Source: Sphingomonas sp. Y38-1Y (GTDB lineage: Bacteria; Pseudomonadota; Alphaproteobacteria; Sphingomonadales; Sphingomonadaceae). Taken from it: DNA of 64,000 nucleotides. The translations under genes and the position numbers were made by a program. A model generated the notes under the pieces. It did no database searches, was not told where the DNA came from, and saw only the letters and a list, made by a program, of their open reading frames with translations. Below are positions 17,899-27,232 of the stretch, piece by piece; position 1 is the first letter of the stretch; every line of letters begins with the position of its first letter. The stretch spans positions 2,511,001 through 2,575,000 of the forward strand of contig NZ_CP135916.1 in NCBI RefSeq assembly GCF_032391395.1, in the 5' to 3' direction.

Positions 17899-18249
17899 TC
17901 AGTCCGCAGGCTTGGCAAGCTCCGCACGCAAAACCGCGATAACGCCCTCAAGATTCTGAAGAACATCGTTGTTCCAGAAGCGGATGACGCGAAAGCCTCG
18001 CGCTTTTAGGAACTCTGTTCGGCGCCTATCCACTTCAGGATCATGCTGCCCTCCATCAATCTCGACGACCAGCATTGCTTCGAGACACGCGAAGTCGACG
18101 ACATACGGCGCCAGCGTATGCTGGAAGCGAAACTTGAACCCGTCGGCCTGGCGATTCCGCACCGCTTGCCAGAAACGATGCTCGGCCTCGGTCCGCTCGC
18201 GGCGTAGCCGGGCCGCATGCGGGCTGATCTGGCGGCGGACCAAAGCCAT
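17899..18249 (-). CDS. DUF559 endonuclease-like protein
   Basis: This 116-residue protein belongs to the DUF559 group, related in fold to Vsr/PD-(D/E)xK nucleases. YVVDFACLEAMLVVEIDGGQH carries the acidic cluster (D, E, D) expected of such a nuclease, and the C-terminal RVIRFWNNDVLQNLEGV block is conserved in the group. The ATG at 18249 (MALVRRQISP) is a better start than 18297, which would lie in the repeat. The gene is bracketed by inverted repeats and may have travelled with them. Confidence 0.85.
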   Translation of the reverse strand: MALVRRQISPHAARLRRERTEAEHRFWQAVRNRQADGFKFRFQHTLAPYVVDFACLEAMLVVEIDGGQHDPEVDRRRTEFLKARGFRVIRFWNNDVLQNLEGVIAVLRAELAKPAD

Positions 18250-18283
18250 CGTTCGACTATGCCCTTCGCGTAGCAGAAGAAGA

Positions 18284-18322
18284 AGGCCCTCTCCCAACCC
18301 TCTCCCGCAAGCGGGAGAGGGC
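18284..18322. repeat. Right inverted repeat flanking the DUF559 gene
   Basis: GGCCCTCTCCCAACCCTCTC continuing to CCGCAAGCGGGAGAGGGC is the near reverse complement of 17853-17890. It touches the stop codon of the alpha/beta hydrolase. Confidence 0.8.
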
Positions 18323-19017
18323 TAAACGCGGCTTGCCAACGCCATCGCCACCGCGCGCCACACCTCCGGGTTGAACTGCACCCAGATGTGGCTCGATCGC
18401 ACCTCGACCGCGTCGCAATCCTCGCCGCGGCAGATCGCGCCGCCGACCAGGCCGTCGCTCGCGCTCCAGATCGCGGTGATCGGCACCGGCAGCGGCCGCG
18501 CCGCTTCCTCGACCAGCGCGCGCACCGCCGGATCCTCGACCCGCGCGCCCGACAGCGCCTGATAGGCGCGCCACACCCGCGTCGCGGTGGGCGGGCCGGC
18601 AAAGGGCGAGCTGATCGTCACCACCCGCGCCACCAGATCGGGCATCCGCTGCGCCGCGATCCGCGCCATCAGCCCGCCCAGACTGACACCCACCAGCGTC
18701 ACCGGCGCCCCATGCCGCACCGCCATCGCCTCGACCCGCGCGAACAGCCGCGCGCCGTCATGCCCGATCGCCCGCTGCCCCAGATTGCGCCCCAACCCCC
18801 AGCCCTCGACCGCATAGCCAAGCGAGGCGAGGTACCGCCATAGCGCCACGTTCGATCGGTCGGAGTTGAACAGCCCCGGCAACAGCATCACCGGCTGCCC
18901 GCGCCCGCGCGGCGCCTGCCTCAAGCTGGGATACGCCGCCGCCAGCCGTGCGACGCCGGCCGCACCGCGCGGCACCTCGGTCAGCGTATAGCGCCAAGGC
19001 GGCGGCGTCAGAGCCAC
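18322..19017 (-). CDS. Alpha/beta hydrolase
   Basis: This is a hydrolase of about 231 residues. PVMLLPGLFNSDRSN is the oxyanion-loop region and LVGVSLGGLMARIAAQR holds the nucleophile serine (GxSxG). A candidate aspartate is in AIWSASDGLVGG and a histidine in EVRSSHIWVQ. No signal peptide is visible. The likely start is a GTG at 19017 that lies inside the last codons of the upstream gene (overlap of 10 bases). Substrate is unknown; lipid or ester cleavage is typical. Confidence 0.75.
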   Translation of the reverse strand: MALTPPPWRYTLTEVPRGAAGVARLAAAYPSLRQAPRGRGQPVMLLPGLFNSDRSNVALWRYLASLGYAVEGWGLGRNLGQRAIGHDGARLFARVEAMAVRHGAPVTLVGVSLGGLMARIAAQRMPDLVARVVTISSPFAGPPTATRVWRAYQALSGARVEDPAVRALVEEAARPLPVPITAIWSASDGLVGGAICRGEDCDAVEVRSSHIWVQFNPEVWRAVAMALASRV

Positions 19018-19685
19018 CGCATCACCCCGCCCGGAAACGGCGTCCACCGTCCCATCCTGACCCCCGCCGCGCGCAGAGCCTCGCCCGTCCAGGCGTTGCA
19101 CGTGCGGATCGCGCTGTAATGTCCTCGCGCCGGATAGAACGCGTCCCAGCCGCCATAGCCATGCACCGCCGTCCCCTCTCCCACGCTCGCGCGGACGAAG
19201 CCGACCAGCCGCGCGACCTGATCGGGCCGAAGCAGCACCCGACGTACCGAAGCACCCCCACGCGGCGGCGGCACATGCTCGACATGCAGCACCGTCGCGT
19301 CGCTTCCCACCGCCGCCGCCGCAACGGTCGAGAGGCTGAGGTCACTCCAGGTCGGGGTGCCCAGATAGAAGGCCCGGTCGCCCCATCCGATCGCCAGCCA
19401 GCCATGCCGGGCATAGCGCGGATCGGCCAGGTCCTCGCCCGCGAACCGCGCCAGCAGGTCGGCCGGCAGCACCGCCTTCGGCAACACAATGCCCGTGTGG
19501 ATGCCGTTATCCTCGACATAGACGGCGATGCCCTCCACCGCCCGCGCCTCCGCCCCCGGCGCCGCGATCGCACCGCCGACCCAGCCCGCGACCAGATAGC
19601 TTTGCGCCACGATGGCGACGAGCAGCAGCAGTCCGGCGAGCGTGCCGAGGAGCTTTCCTTTCAAGCTGTTCAGTTTGCGCGGCAT
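19008..19685 (-). CDS. DUF2459 (TIGR02117-type) membrane-anchored protein
   Basis: This 225-residue protein has an N-terminal membrane segment (about residues 12-35) and a DUF2459 domain outside it. Characteristic blocks are VEDNGIHTGIVLP, WLAIGWGDRAFYLGTPTW and RTCNAWTGEALR, which include the conserved histidine, aspartate and cysteine. The family has no firmly known activity. It overlaps the start of the alpha/beta hydrolase and is divergent from phhA with only 17 bases between the two start codons, so their promoters must overlap the genes or each other. Confidence 0.8.
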   Translation of the reverse strand: MPRKLNSLKGKLLGTLAGLLLLVAIVAQSYLVAGWVGGAIAAPGAEARAVEGIAVYVEDNGIHTGIVLPKAVLPADLLARFAGEDLADPRYARHGWLAIGWGDRAFYLGTPTWSDLSLSTVAAAAVGSDATVLHVEHVPPPRGGASVRRVLLRPDQVARLVGFVRASVGEGTAVHGYGGWDAFYPARGHYSAIRTCNAWTGEALRAAGVRMGRWTPFPGGVMRWL

Positions 19686-19702
19686 GCGCTTATATTTCCC
19701 TC

Positions 19703-20578
19703 ATGACCGCCGAAACCCACATCCACGCCGCACCGCCAGAGGGCGCCGCCGCCGACTGGACCATCTCACAAAACTGGGACGCGTTCACCGCCGAAGAACA
19801 TGGCGTCTGGGACACGCTGTTCGAGCGGCAGGCAAAGCTGCTGCCCGGCCGCGCGTCGAGCGCCTATCTTCGCGGGCTGGAGGCGCTGCGCCTGTCCGAA
19901 AGCGGCATTCCCAATTTCGAGGATCTGTCCGAACGGCTGATGAAGCTCACCGGGTGGCAGGTCGTGGCCGTGCCCGGCCTCGTCCCCGACGATGTGTTCT
20001 TCGAACACATGGCCAATCGCCGCTTCGTCTCTGGCAACTTCATCCGCCGACGCGACCAGCTCGACTACCTTCAGGAGCCCGACGTCTTCCACGACGTGTT
20101 CGGTCATGTGCCGATGCTCGCCGATCCGGTGTTCGCCGACTATCTCGCCGCCTATGGCCGTGGTGGCCTTCGCGCGCTGGAGCTCGGCGCGCTGCCGCAG
20201 CTCGCGCGCCTCTACTGGTACACGGTCGAGTTCGGGCTGGTGCAGGAAGAGGACGGCCTGCGCATCTTTGGCGCGGGCATCGTCTCATCCTCGGCCGAAA
20301 GCATCTTCGCGCTCGACGATCCCAGCCCCCACCGCATCGGCTTCGACCTGGAGCGGGTGATGCGCACCGAATATCGCATCGACGATTTCCAGCAGAACTA
20401 CTTCGTCGTGCCAAGCTTCGAGGAACTGCGGCGCGTGACCGTCGAGACCGACTTCGCGCCGCTCTACGACCGTATCCTGCCACTCCCCTCGATCCCGGTC
20501 GCCAAGCTCATCGACAGCGACCACGTCATTCACCGCGGCACCCAGGCCTATGCGGGGGCTCAAGCGGCGGCCGACTGA
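19703..20578 (+). CDS. phhA: Phenylalanine 4-monooxygenase
   Basis: This 291-residue enzyme hydroxylates phenylalanine to tyrosine with a pterin cofactor and non-haem iron. The iron ligands are in HDVFGHVPML (two histidines, near residues 132 and 137) and the glutamate in VQEEDGLRIFGAG (near residue 178). There is no regulatory ACT domain, as usual for the bacterial form. Its 3' end overlaps the convergent histidine kinase gene by 19 bases. Confidence 0.95.
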   Translation: MTAETHIHAAPPEGAAADWTISQNWDAFTAEEHGVWDTLFERQAKLLPGRASSAYLRGLEALRLSESGIPNFEDLSERLMKLTGWQVVAVPGLVPDDVFFEHMANRRFVSGNFIRRRDQLDYLQEPDVFHDVFGHVPMLADPVFADYLAAYGRGGLRALELGALPQLARLYWYTVEFGLVQEEDGLRIFGAGIVSSSAESIFALDDPSPHRIGFDLERVMRTEYRIDDFQQNYFVVPSFEELRRVTVETDFAPLYDRILPLPSIPVAKLIDSDHVIHRGTQAYAGAQAAAD

Positions 20579-22233
20579 CGCGGGGCGGCGGGCAGCGTCA
20601 GGATCGCGCGCGCGCCCTGCCCCGGCCCGTCGCTCTCCAGCGCCAGCGTCCCGCCCATCGCGTTGGCGGCGTTGGCGCACCAGTGGAGCCCCAGCCCGCC
20701 CGCCTTGTCCGACCGTGTCGAAAAGCCGCGCTGGAACAACTGACGCGCGCTTTCGCGATCGAACCCCTCACCCGTATCGGCGATGGTCATCACGATCCGC
20801 TCGCCGCCATCCTCGATCGAGACTGTGATCCGCCCCTCGCGGCCGCCCGCGACGATCGCCTCGACCGCGTTGACCAGCAGGTTGCCGATGATCTGGCTCA
20901 GCACCACGCGATTGGCGATCGCCCAATGCGCCTGTGTCGGCAGCTCGACCGCGGTCGGCATCTCGCCGGCAAATTGCGCGATTGCCGCGGTCTGGGTCAC
21001 CAGTTCGGTCAACTCGCATGGTGCCAGATGCGGCCGTTCCTGTGCCTCCGATTGCTGCCGCCCGATGATCGCCAGCGCATGCCGCATCGAGTCGCGCCCG
21101 ACCTCCAGCCGCGCCAACCGCTCCTCCCGCGCCTGATCCTCGCTTGCGAGCGCCGCGGCGACGAACGCGGACAGCTTGCGTCGCCTTGCGACCGGGATCG
21201 CGTCGCCCGCCAGCTCCGCCAGCGCCCGCCGGACCAGCGCGCGATCGACCGACGCCGGCTGTGCCAGCCCCTGCGACAGGATCGTGCTGATCGGCGTCAG
21301 CGCGTTGCGGACATTGTGGATCATCGCCGCCGCGCTTTCCGACTGGCCCAGGCGATAGGATTGCGCCTCGACCCGCTCGCGAAGATCGGCAAGCTGGCCG
21401 ATCATCGCGTTGAAGCTGCGCGTCACCCCGCCGATCTCGTCCGCGCGCGGTTCGCCTGGCAGCGGTGTCATCGTCCCCGACGCGCGCACCGCCTGGATAT
21501 GCGCCTCCAGCCGGCTGAGCGGCTGCAGCACCAGCGCGGTGATCGACCGCCGCAGCACCGCCAGCACGATCAGCAGCAGGAGGGTCGACCCGCCCACCGC
21601 CAGCAACAGCATCCGCTGCCCCAGGTTCGACAGGTCGCGCGGAACGCCCAAGCGCAGATGGCCCATAACCCGCCCGTCGCTGTCGATCAGTGGCAGTGCG
21701 GCGTCCAGCCGCCCTTCGGACCGCTGCAGCGAGGGGAGCGCGCCGGTCCGTCGATCATAGCCGATGGTCAGCCCCGTCTCTCGCGCGATCGTCGCCGCGG
21801 GCAGGATGCGGACCGCGATCATCCGGTCGCCGCGCGCGACGATGGCGACCCGGTTGCCCCACGCCACGAAACGCAGCGTCGTCATCGCCGGGGATGGCAG
21901 CGGCAGCGGTGCCACGCCCTTCCGCCAGATCGTCGCGTGGGTGGCAGTGTCGATCAGCGCGTCGACACCGTGCGATCCGGGCGCGTCCCCCGGGCCCGCG
22001 GCCCAGGCGGCGCCGATCGTGCGCCCGCCTAGTTCGGACAGCGTCGCCGCCACCCGCCCGCGCTGCGCAATCGCGGCTTCCTCTTCCAACCGGTCGAAGC
22101 TCGGCGTGATGATGAGCGCCAGCAGCAGCGTGATCGCCACCGACCCGAGCAGGCCGACGCCCGTCAGGATGGTGACGAGCTGCGCCCCGAGCGATTCGCC
22201 GATCCAACGTCCACGCGCGACCCGCGCGAGCAT
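20560..22233 (-). CDS. Membrane sensor histidine kinase
   Basis: This 557-residue sensor has two membrane helices (about residues 17-42 and 188-208) around a periplasmic sensor region, then a HAMP-like segment, a dimerisation region and a HATPase domain. The phosphoacceptor block is AAAMIHNVRNALTPIS, a less common H-box than HExxxPL. The ATP site is complete: NLLVNAVEAI, IADTGEGF and GGLGLHWCANAANAM. Its ATG shares a base with the stop codon of the upstream response regulator (TAATG), so both are made together and probably form one signalling pair. Confidence 0.9.
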   Translation of the reverse strand: MLARVARGRWIGESLGAQLVTILTGVGLLGSVAITLLLALIITPSFDRLEEEAAIAQRGRVAATLSELGGRTIGAAWAAGPGDAPGSHGVDALIDTATHATIWRKGVAPLPLPSPAMTTLRFVAWGNRVAIVARGDRMIAVRILPAATIARETGLTIGYDRRTGALPSLQRSEGRLDAALPLIDSDGRVMGHLRLGVPRDLSNLGQRMLLLAVGGSTLLLLIVLAVLRRSITALVLQPLSRLEAHIQAVRASGTMTPLPGEPRADEIGGVTRSFNAMIGQLADLRERVEAQSYRLGQSESAAAMIHNVRNALTPISTILSQGLAQPASVDRALVRRALAELAGDAIPVARRRKLSAFVAAALASEDQAREERLARLEVGRDSMRHALAIIGRQQSEAQERPHLAPCELTELVTQTAAIAQFAGEMPTAVELPTQAHWAIANRVVLSQIIGNLLVNAVEAIVAGGREGRITVSIEDGGERIVMTIADTGEGFDRESARQLFQRGFSTRSDKAGGLGLHWCANAANAMGGTLALESDGPGQGARAILTLPAAPRQSAAA

Positions 22234-24107
22234 TATCCGTAGGTTCCGCTTCCGGGCAGCGTCTCCGCCACGGGATCGCTCTCCCCGAAGAAGCGAGAGG
22301 TCGCGATCTCCAGCGACCGCGCCGCCTCGACCGGCCGCGACAGATGATATCCCTGCAAATGACTGGCGCCCGCGACGCGCAGCGCCTGCACCTGGGCGTC
22401 GGTCTCGACGCCCTCCGCCACGACCTCCAGGCCGAGCGCGCGGCCCAGATGCACGATCGAATGGACGATCGCCGCCGACTCGCGCTCGCGACCCATGCCG
22501 TCGATGAAGCTCTTGTCGATCTTCAGGCAATCGAGCGCGAACTTGCGGATGTTGTAGAGGCTGGAATAGCCCGTCCCGAAATCGTCGAGAGCGATGCGGA
22601 AGCCCATCTGGCGGAGGCGATACAGCGTCTCTGCCGCGCGTTCGGCGTCGTCGAAGATCGCCGTCTCAGTGATCTCGATCTGAAGGCGCGAGGGCGAAAT
22701 GCCGGCTCTGTCGACCCGCTCGACGATATGGCCGACGAAATTGGGACGGCGGAACTGGCGCGGGCTGAAATTGACCGAGACATACTGCCCCGGCCACTTC
22801 TCCAGCATCGTCAGCGCCTCGGCCAGCACCCAGTCGCCGAGCTCGTGGATCAGGTTCGATTCCTCGGCAATCGGGATGAACATCGCCGGGCTGATCGTGC
22901 CGTATTCGGCGCTTTCCCAGCGCATCAGCGCCTCGAACGCGACGACCTCCAGCGTGTCGCGGGAAACGATCGGCTGATAGACGAGCCGCAACTCGCCCTG
23001 CTCGATCGCGCGCGACAGGCCGCTTTCGATCGCACGGCGGAAACGAATCGATTCGTCCATGCTCTCGTCGAACACGCGCACGCCGCCGCGGGCGTTCTTC
23101 TTGGCGTCGTTGAGCGCCAGGTCGGCGCGGCGCATGACGTCGATCGGATCGGCATGGCTCTCGGCCTCGACCACCACCAGGCCGACCGAGGCACTGCCCT
23201 GCACCGAATGGCCGAAGATGCGGAAATTGGCGGAACAGGCGTGGATCATCCGCTCCGCTTCCATCACCGCGGCGTCGATGCCGCCGGTCGGATAGAGCAT
23301 CGCGAACTCGTCGCCGCCCAGCCGCGCGACCATGCCGCCATCGGGCACCTGCTGCTGGAGGATGTCGCAGACGCGGCGGATCAGCTCGTCGCCGGCCAGA
23401 TGGCCGAACGTGTCGTTGACCAGCTTGAAGCGGTCGAGGTCGAGCATCGCCATCGCGAAACACTCGTCGGCGCGCACCCAGCCCGACAGCGAGCGGATGA
23501 AGGCGAGCCGGTTGGGCGCGTCCGTCAGCGAATCGTGGTTGGCAAGGTGCAGCGCCTTCATCTCGTTGGCGGCCAGCTCGTGCGTCTGCTCCTCGAGGAT
23601 CAGCACCTTTTCCGCCAGCGCGGCGCGCGTCTCGGCAAGCTCGCGGTCGACGTGCCAGCGCTGGGTCAGCGCGGTCGCGGTCTGGACGATCTCCTCGACC
23701 TCGAACGGCTTGGCGATGAAGAACAGCTTGTCGACCGATCCCGCGACGCGCCCGATCTCGATCGGGGCGTAGTCGGAATAGCCTGTCACGATAACGAGGT
23801 TGATGTCGGGATCGATCGCGCGGATGCGCCGCGCGGTTTCGCGTCCGTCGATGCCGGGGGGCATCCGCACGTCGATGAAGGCGACGGCGAAGCGATCCTC
23901 GCCCGCCGCGGCGACCAGGTCGACCGCTTCCTGTCCCTGATGCGCGTGAACCAGGTCGAAGACGGGTGCCGCCGGCTCCGCGCCATCGTGCGTGCCGAAC
24001 AGCTCACTCGCCATCTGGCGAAGCGTGCCGTCACCCTCGCCGGCCGACAGGCACTGGCGATAGCTGTCGTGCATTCCCGCTTCGTCGTCGACAATCAGAA
24101 TGCGCAC
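22233..24107 (-). CDS. REC-GGDEF-EAL cyclic-di-GMP response regulator
   Basis: This 624-residue protein has a receiver domain (RILIVDDEAGM; phosphoacceptor aspartate in VAFIDVRMPPG; lysine in IAKPFEV), a short coiled-coil linker, a GGDEF domain with an intact RLGGDEFAM site near residue 265, and an EAL domain with EALMRW near residue 390, NFSPRQF, EITETAIF, DDFGTGYSS and KIDKSFI. Both synthesis and breakdown of cyclic-di-GMP look possible on sequence. It is the first gene of the pair with the histidine kinase, which likely controls it by phosphorylation. Confidence 0.93.
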   Translation of the reverse strand: MRILIVDDEAGMHDSYRQCLSAGEGDGTLRQMASELFGTHDGAEPAAPVFDLVHAHQGQEAVDLVAAAGEDRFAVAFIDVRMPPGIDGRETARRIRAIDPDINLVIVTGYSDYAPIEIGRVAGSVDKLFFIAKPFEVEEIVQTATALTQRWHVDRELAETRAALAEKVLILEEQTHELAANEMKALHLANHDSLTDAPNRLAFIRSLSGWVRADECFAMAMLDLDRFKLVNDTFGHLAGDELIRRVCDILQQQVPDGGMVARLGGDEFAMLYPTGGIDAAVMEAERMIHACSANFRIFGHSVQGSASVGLVVVEAESHADPIDVMRRADLALNDAKKNARGGVRVFDESMDESIRFRRAIESGLSRAIEQGELRLVYQPIVSRDTLEVVAFEALMRWESAEYGTISPAMFIPIAEESNLIHELGDWVLAEALTMLEKWPGQYVSVNFSPRQFRRPNFVGHIVERVDRAGISPSRLQIEITETAIFDDAERAAETLYRLRQMGFRIALDDFGTGYSSLYNIRKFALDCLKIDKSFIDGMGRERESAAIVHSIVHLGRALGLEVVAEGVETDAQVQALRVAGASHLQGYHLSRPVEAARSLEIATSRFFGESDPVAETLPGSGTYG

Positions 24108-24166
24108 CCGCCGCTCCCCCTATGCTCGAACTTGCACGGGGGTAAGCGGACAGGGTTAACGGATGC

Positions 24167-26125
24167 CTACTGCGGCGCTTGTCCGTTGAACAACTTGCGC
24201 AAAAAGACGGTTTCGACTTCGCGGCGAAGGTCGTTGTTCTCCTTCTTCTGGAAACCATGGCCCTCGTCGCTGAACAGGACGTACCAGGTATCGACGCCCT
24301 GCCCGCGCAACTTGGCGACGACCTGATCGCTTTCGAACTGCGGCACGCGCGGGTCCTGCGCACCCTGCATGACCAGCATCGGCTTGGTGATCCTGGGCAG
24401 GTTCGCCATCGGCGCGATGCGCGCGAACACCTTGGCCATCGCGGGATCGCGCTCGTCGCCATATTCGGCGCGGCGATTGTCGCGGCGATACGCCTCGGTC
24501 CGCTCCAGGAAGGTGCGGAAGTCGCTGATCCCGTATCGCTCGACCCCGCCGACCAGCCGCTCGCTGTAATGCGTCATGACGGCCAGGCTCATATAGCCGC
24601 CATAGGACTGGCCATAGACCGCAACCTTGCCCGCATCGAGGCTCGGCTGAGCCCTGATCCAGTCGAGCAGCGCGCCGATGTCCTTGACCGAATCCTCGCG
24701 CTTCTCGGCATTGTCGAGGTTGAGGTAGCGCTTGCCGTATCCGTCGGAACCGCGGACGTTGGGCAGGATCACCGTCGCGCCCAGCACATCGGCGAAGTAT
24801 TGCGCGCCGTAATTCCAGATCGGCCGCGTCTGCGCTTCCGGCCCGCCATGGATGTCGATGATGACGGGCGTCCGCGTGCCCGCGGCGACGTTCTTGGGGC
24901 GATAGACGAAGGCGGGGACCGACAGACCGTCGAACGACTTGAAACGGATCAGTTCGGGCTCGGCAAGCGCTGCGGGATCGAGGTCGCCAAGCTCGCTGAA
25001 CGTCCAGCGTGCGATCGGTCCGCCCGCCACCGCGTCGAAGCTCCAGACGTCGCCCGCCGATGTGGCGCTCGTCAGCCCCACCGCGATCCGGCGATCGTCG
25101 GGCGCGAACTTGAGCGCGGTGACGACGCCCTTCGGCAGCTCGGGCTGCGGCAACGCGCGGCGCGTGACGCGGTCCTGCACGACGACGCGGCTGAACCCGT
25201 CCTCGTTGACGGCATAGGCGAGGATCCGACCGTCGCCCGAGAGGTCATAGCTTTCGACGTCCCACTTGAGGCCGGGCGCCAGCACCCGCTCCGCGCCGGT
25301 CGCCAGGTCGATCTCGACCAGCCGGCGCACGTCGCTGTCGCGATCCGAAATGGCGATCAGACTCTTGCCTCCGGGTAGGAAGCGCGGATCCTCGTAGCGG
25401 GCGGTGGGCGCCTTGGGCGCGATCCGCGTCGCCTGTCCGCTCGCCAGGTCGAGGAGGAAAAGCTGGCTCTCCCGGTTCGAGATCGAGCGCTGGAAAACGA
25501 GCTTCGACTTGTCCTCACTGAGGTCAGCAGGGGCCACCGCGCCCTCTGCCTTGTAGAGCTCGCGCCGGGCGCCCGGCTGGTTCGGATCGGCGGCCAGGAT
25601 CGTGTAGCCCGCCGCGCCCTTGGTCGCGCGTGCCCACACCGCCAGGCTGCCGTCCTTCGACAGCACCAGCGACCCGTTGCGCGTCCCTGGCTCGGTCAGC
25701 AGCGCCTCCGGCCCGGTCAGCCCCTTGACCGCGAGCTGGAACCACTCGTCGCCGTCCGTATCGCGCGTCAGGATGAAGCGGCGGTCGGCGCCGGGCAGCG
25801 CGGTCGCACCGGCGACCGGGCTGTCATAATAGGTCAGCTGCCGCCGCGTCGCGCCCGCCGCCGCCACCTGATGCAACTGCGCGGTGCTCCCGAACCGCGT
25901 GGTGATGAGCATCGTGCCGTCGGGCAGCCAGTCCTGGAACTCCGCCGACCGGCTGTTCTGGTACCGCTGCACCGCCGCGCGCACGTCGTCGGGGATTTCG
26001 GGCACGTTCTGAAGCGTCGCGGTCCCCACCTGCCGCGTCTGGACCCCCGCGGGCGGCTGCGCCTGCTGGGCGGCGAGCGGCGAGGCGAGCATCGTGGCGG
26101 CAAGGAACAACGGCATCAGACGCAT
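24167..26125 (-). CDS. Secreted S9 family peptidase
   Basis: This 652-residue protein has a signal peptide (MRLMPLFLAATMLASPLAAQ), a beta-propeller of about 370 residues and a C-terminal prolyl-oligopeptidase catalytic domain. The nucleophile is in YGQSYGGYMSL, the aspartate in GAQDPRVP and the histidine in DEGHGF. It should act in the periplasm or outside on short peptides. I chose the ATG at 26125 since it starts the signal peptide. It is divergent from a GH43 gene with 122 bases between. Confidence 0.93.
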   Translation of the reverse strand: MRLMPLFLAATMLASPLAAQQAQPPAGVQTRQVGTATLQNVPEIPDDVRAAVQRYQNSRSAEFQDWLPDGTMLITTRFGSTAQLHQVAAAGATRRQLTYYDSPVAGATALPGADRRFILTRDTDGDEWFQLAVKGLTGPEALLTEPGTRNGSLVLSKDGSLAVWARATKGAAGYTILAADPNQPGARRELYKAEGAVAPADLSEDKSKLVFQRSISNRESQLFLLDLASGQATRIAPKAPTARYEDPRFLPGGKSLIAISDRDSDVRRLVEIDLATGAERVLAPGLKWDVESYDLSGDGRILAYAVNEDGFSRVVVQDRVTRRALPQPELPKGVVTALKFAPDDRRIAVGLTSATSAGDVWSFDAVAGGPIARWTFSELGDLDPAALAEPELIRFKSFDGLSVPAFVYRPKNVAAGTRTPVIIDIHGGPEAQTRPIWNYGAQYFADVLGATVILPNVRGSDGYGKRYLNLDNAEKREDSVKDIGALLDWIRAQPSLDAGKVAVYGQSYGGYMSLAVMTHYSERLVGGVERYGISDFRTFLERTEAYRRDNRRAEYGDERDPAMAKVFARIAPMANLPRITKPMLVMQGAQDPRVPQFESDQVVAKLRGQGVDTWYVLFSDEGHGFQKKENNDLRREVETVFLRKLFNGQAPQ

Positions 26126-26247
26126 CGGCAACCCTTCGGCTTTGAGGATGCGCAGGGTTGTAGGAGGCCGGGCCACGGCGCCGCAAGCTTGCTTTTGTCG
26201 GCGATGTCCGGCCCTTGTGGGCAGTCGGGAAGCCGGAGAGGATCGAG

Positions 26248-27225
26248 ATGAAACTAGCGGCCATGTCTGTCCTTGCGGCCTTGGCCGTTGCGGGCGCCGA
26301 GGAGCGAACGCTCGTCAATCCGATCCTGCCGTCCGGCGCGGATCCGTGGGTCGTCGAGGCGAATGGCACCTTCTACTTCATGGCGACGCGCGGCGATCGG
26401 CTGGCGATCCGGGCGACGCGCGACCTCGCCCGGCTGGCCGCCGCGCCAGAGCAGGTGGTTTGGCGTGCGCCGGCGAGCGGGCCCAACAGCGCCTCGATCT
26501 GGGCGCCCGAGCTGCATCGCATCGATGGCCGCTGGTTCATCTACTATACCGCCAGCGACAAGGCGGCCGACGACGATGCGCACCGCGGCATCTGGGTGCT
26601 GGAGAACCGCTCGCCCGATCCGCTGAAGGGGCAGTGGATCGACCGCGGGCGCATCAACACACAGCGTGCCGGCATCGACGGGACCATTTTCGTCGCGAAC
26701 GGCCGGCGATACTTCGCCTATTCGCCCTATGTCGGTCCCGACAGCGTCATCGCGATCGCGCGCATGGCCAACCCCTGGACGCTGGCCGGGCCGGAAGCGA
26801 TCATCGCGCGTCCGGACCAGCCCTGGGAGCGGCAGGGCGGCCGTCAGATCCTGGAGGGCCCGGCCTTTCTCGCCGCCCCGGATGGCACGCTGCACCTGGC
26901 CTATTCCGGCAGTGCCTGCTGGTCGGACGACTATGCGCTGGGGCTGCTGACCGCAAAGCGCGGCAGCGATCCGATGAAGCCAGATAGCTGGCGAAAGGCG
27001 CCGCGACCCGTCCTCGCCAAGTCACCCGCCACGAACGTCTGGGCGCCCGGGCACAACGGCTTCTTCACGGCGCGCGGGCGCAGCTGGATCATCTATCACG
27101 CCAATGCCGCCGCCGATCAGGGCTGCGGCGCGCGCCGCGCCCCGCACGTCCAGGAGATCCGCTGGACCGCCGACGGCAAGCCGGTCTTTCCGGTGCCCTC
27201 CAGCGGTCCCGCACCTGCGCCCTGA
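26248..27225 (+). CDS. Exported GH43 family glycosidase
   Basis: This 325-residue protein has a short signal peptide (MKLAAMSVLAALAVAGA) and a five-bladed GH43 propeller. The catalytic residues fit: base aspartate in GADPWVV, pKa-setting aspartate in GIDGTIF and acid glutamate in ILEGPAF. WAPELHRIDGRWFIYYT is typical of the family. Such enzymes usually remove arabinose or xylose side groups. The ATG at 26248 follows a purine-rich GGAGAGGATCG. It is convergent with the GH5-like gene and belongs to the arabinan locus. Confidence 0.88.
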   Translation: MKLAAMSVLAALAVAGAEERTLVNPILPSGADPWVVEANGTFYFMATRGDRLAIRATRDLARLAAAPEQVVWRAPASGPNSASIWAPELHRIDGRWFIYYTASDKAADDDAHRGIWVLENRSPDPLKGQWIDRGRINTQRAGIDGTIFVANGRRYFAYSPYVGPDSVIAIARMANPWTLAGPEAIIARPDQPWERQGGRQILEGPAFLAAPDGTLHLAYSGSACWSDDYALGLLTAKRGSDPMKPDSWRKAPRPVLAKSPATNVWAPGHNGFFTARGRSWIIYHANAAADQGCGARRAPHVQEIRWTADGKPVFPVPSSGPAPAP

Positions 27226-27232
27226 GCGTCGT

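Noticed and set aside
19612..22032. 806-codon plus-strand ORF over phhA and the histidine kinase
   Set aside because: Arginine- and histidine-rich shadow frame; the real genes in the region have complete domain motifs.
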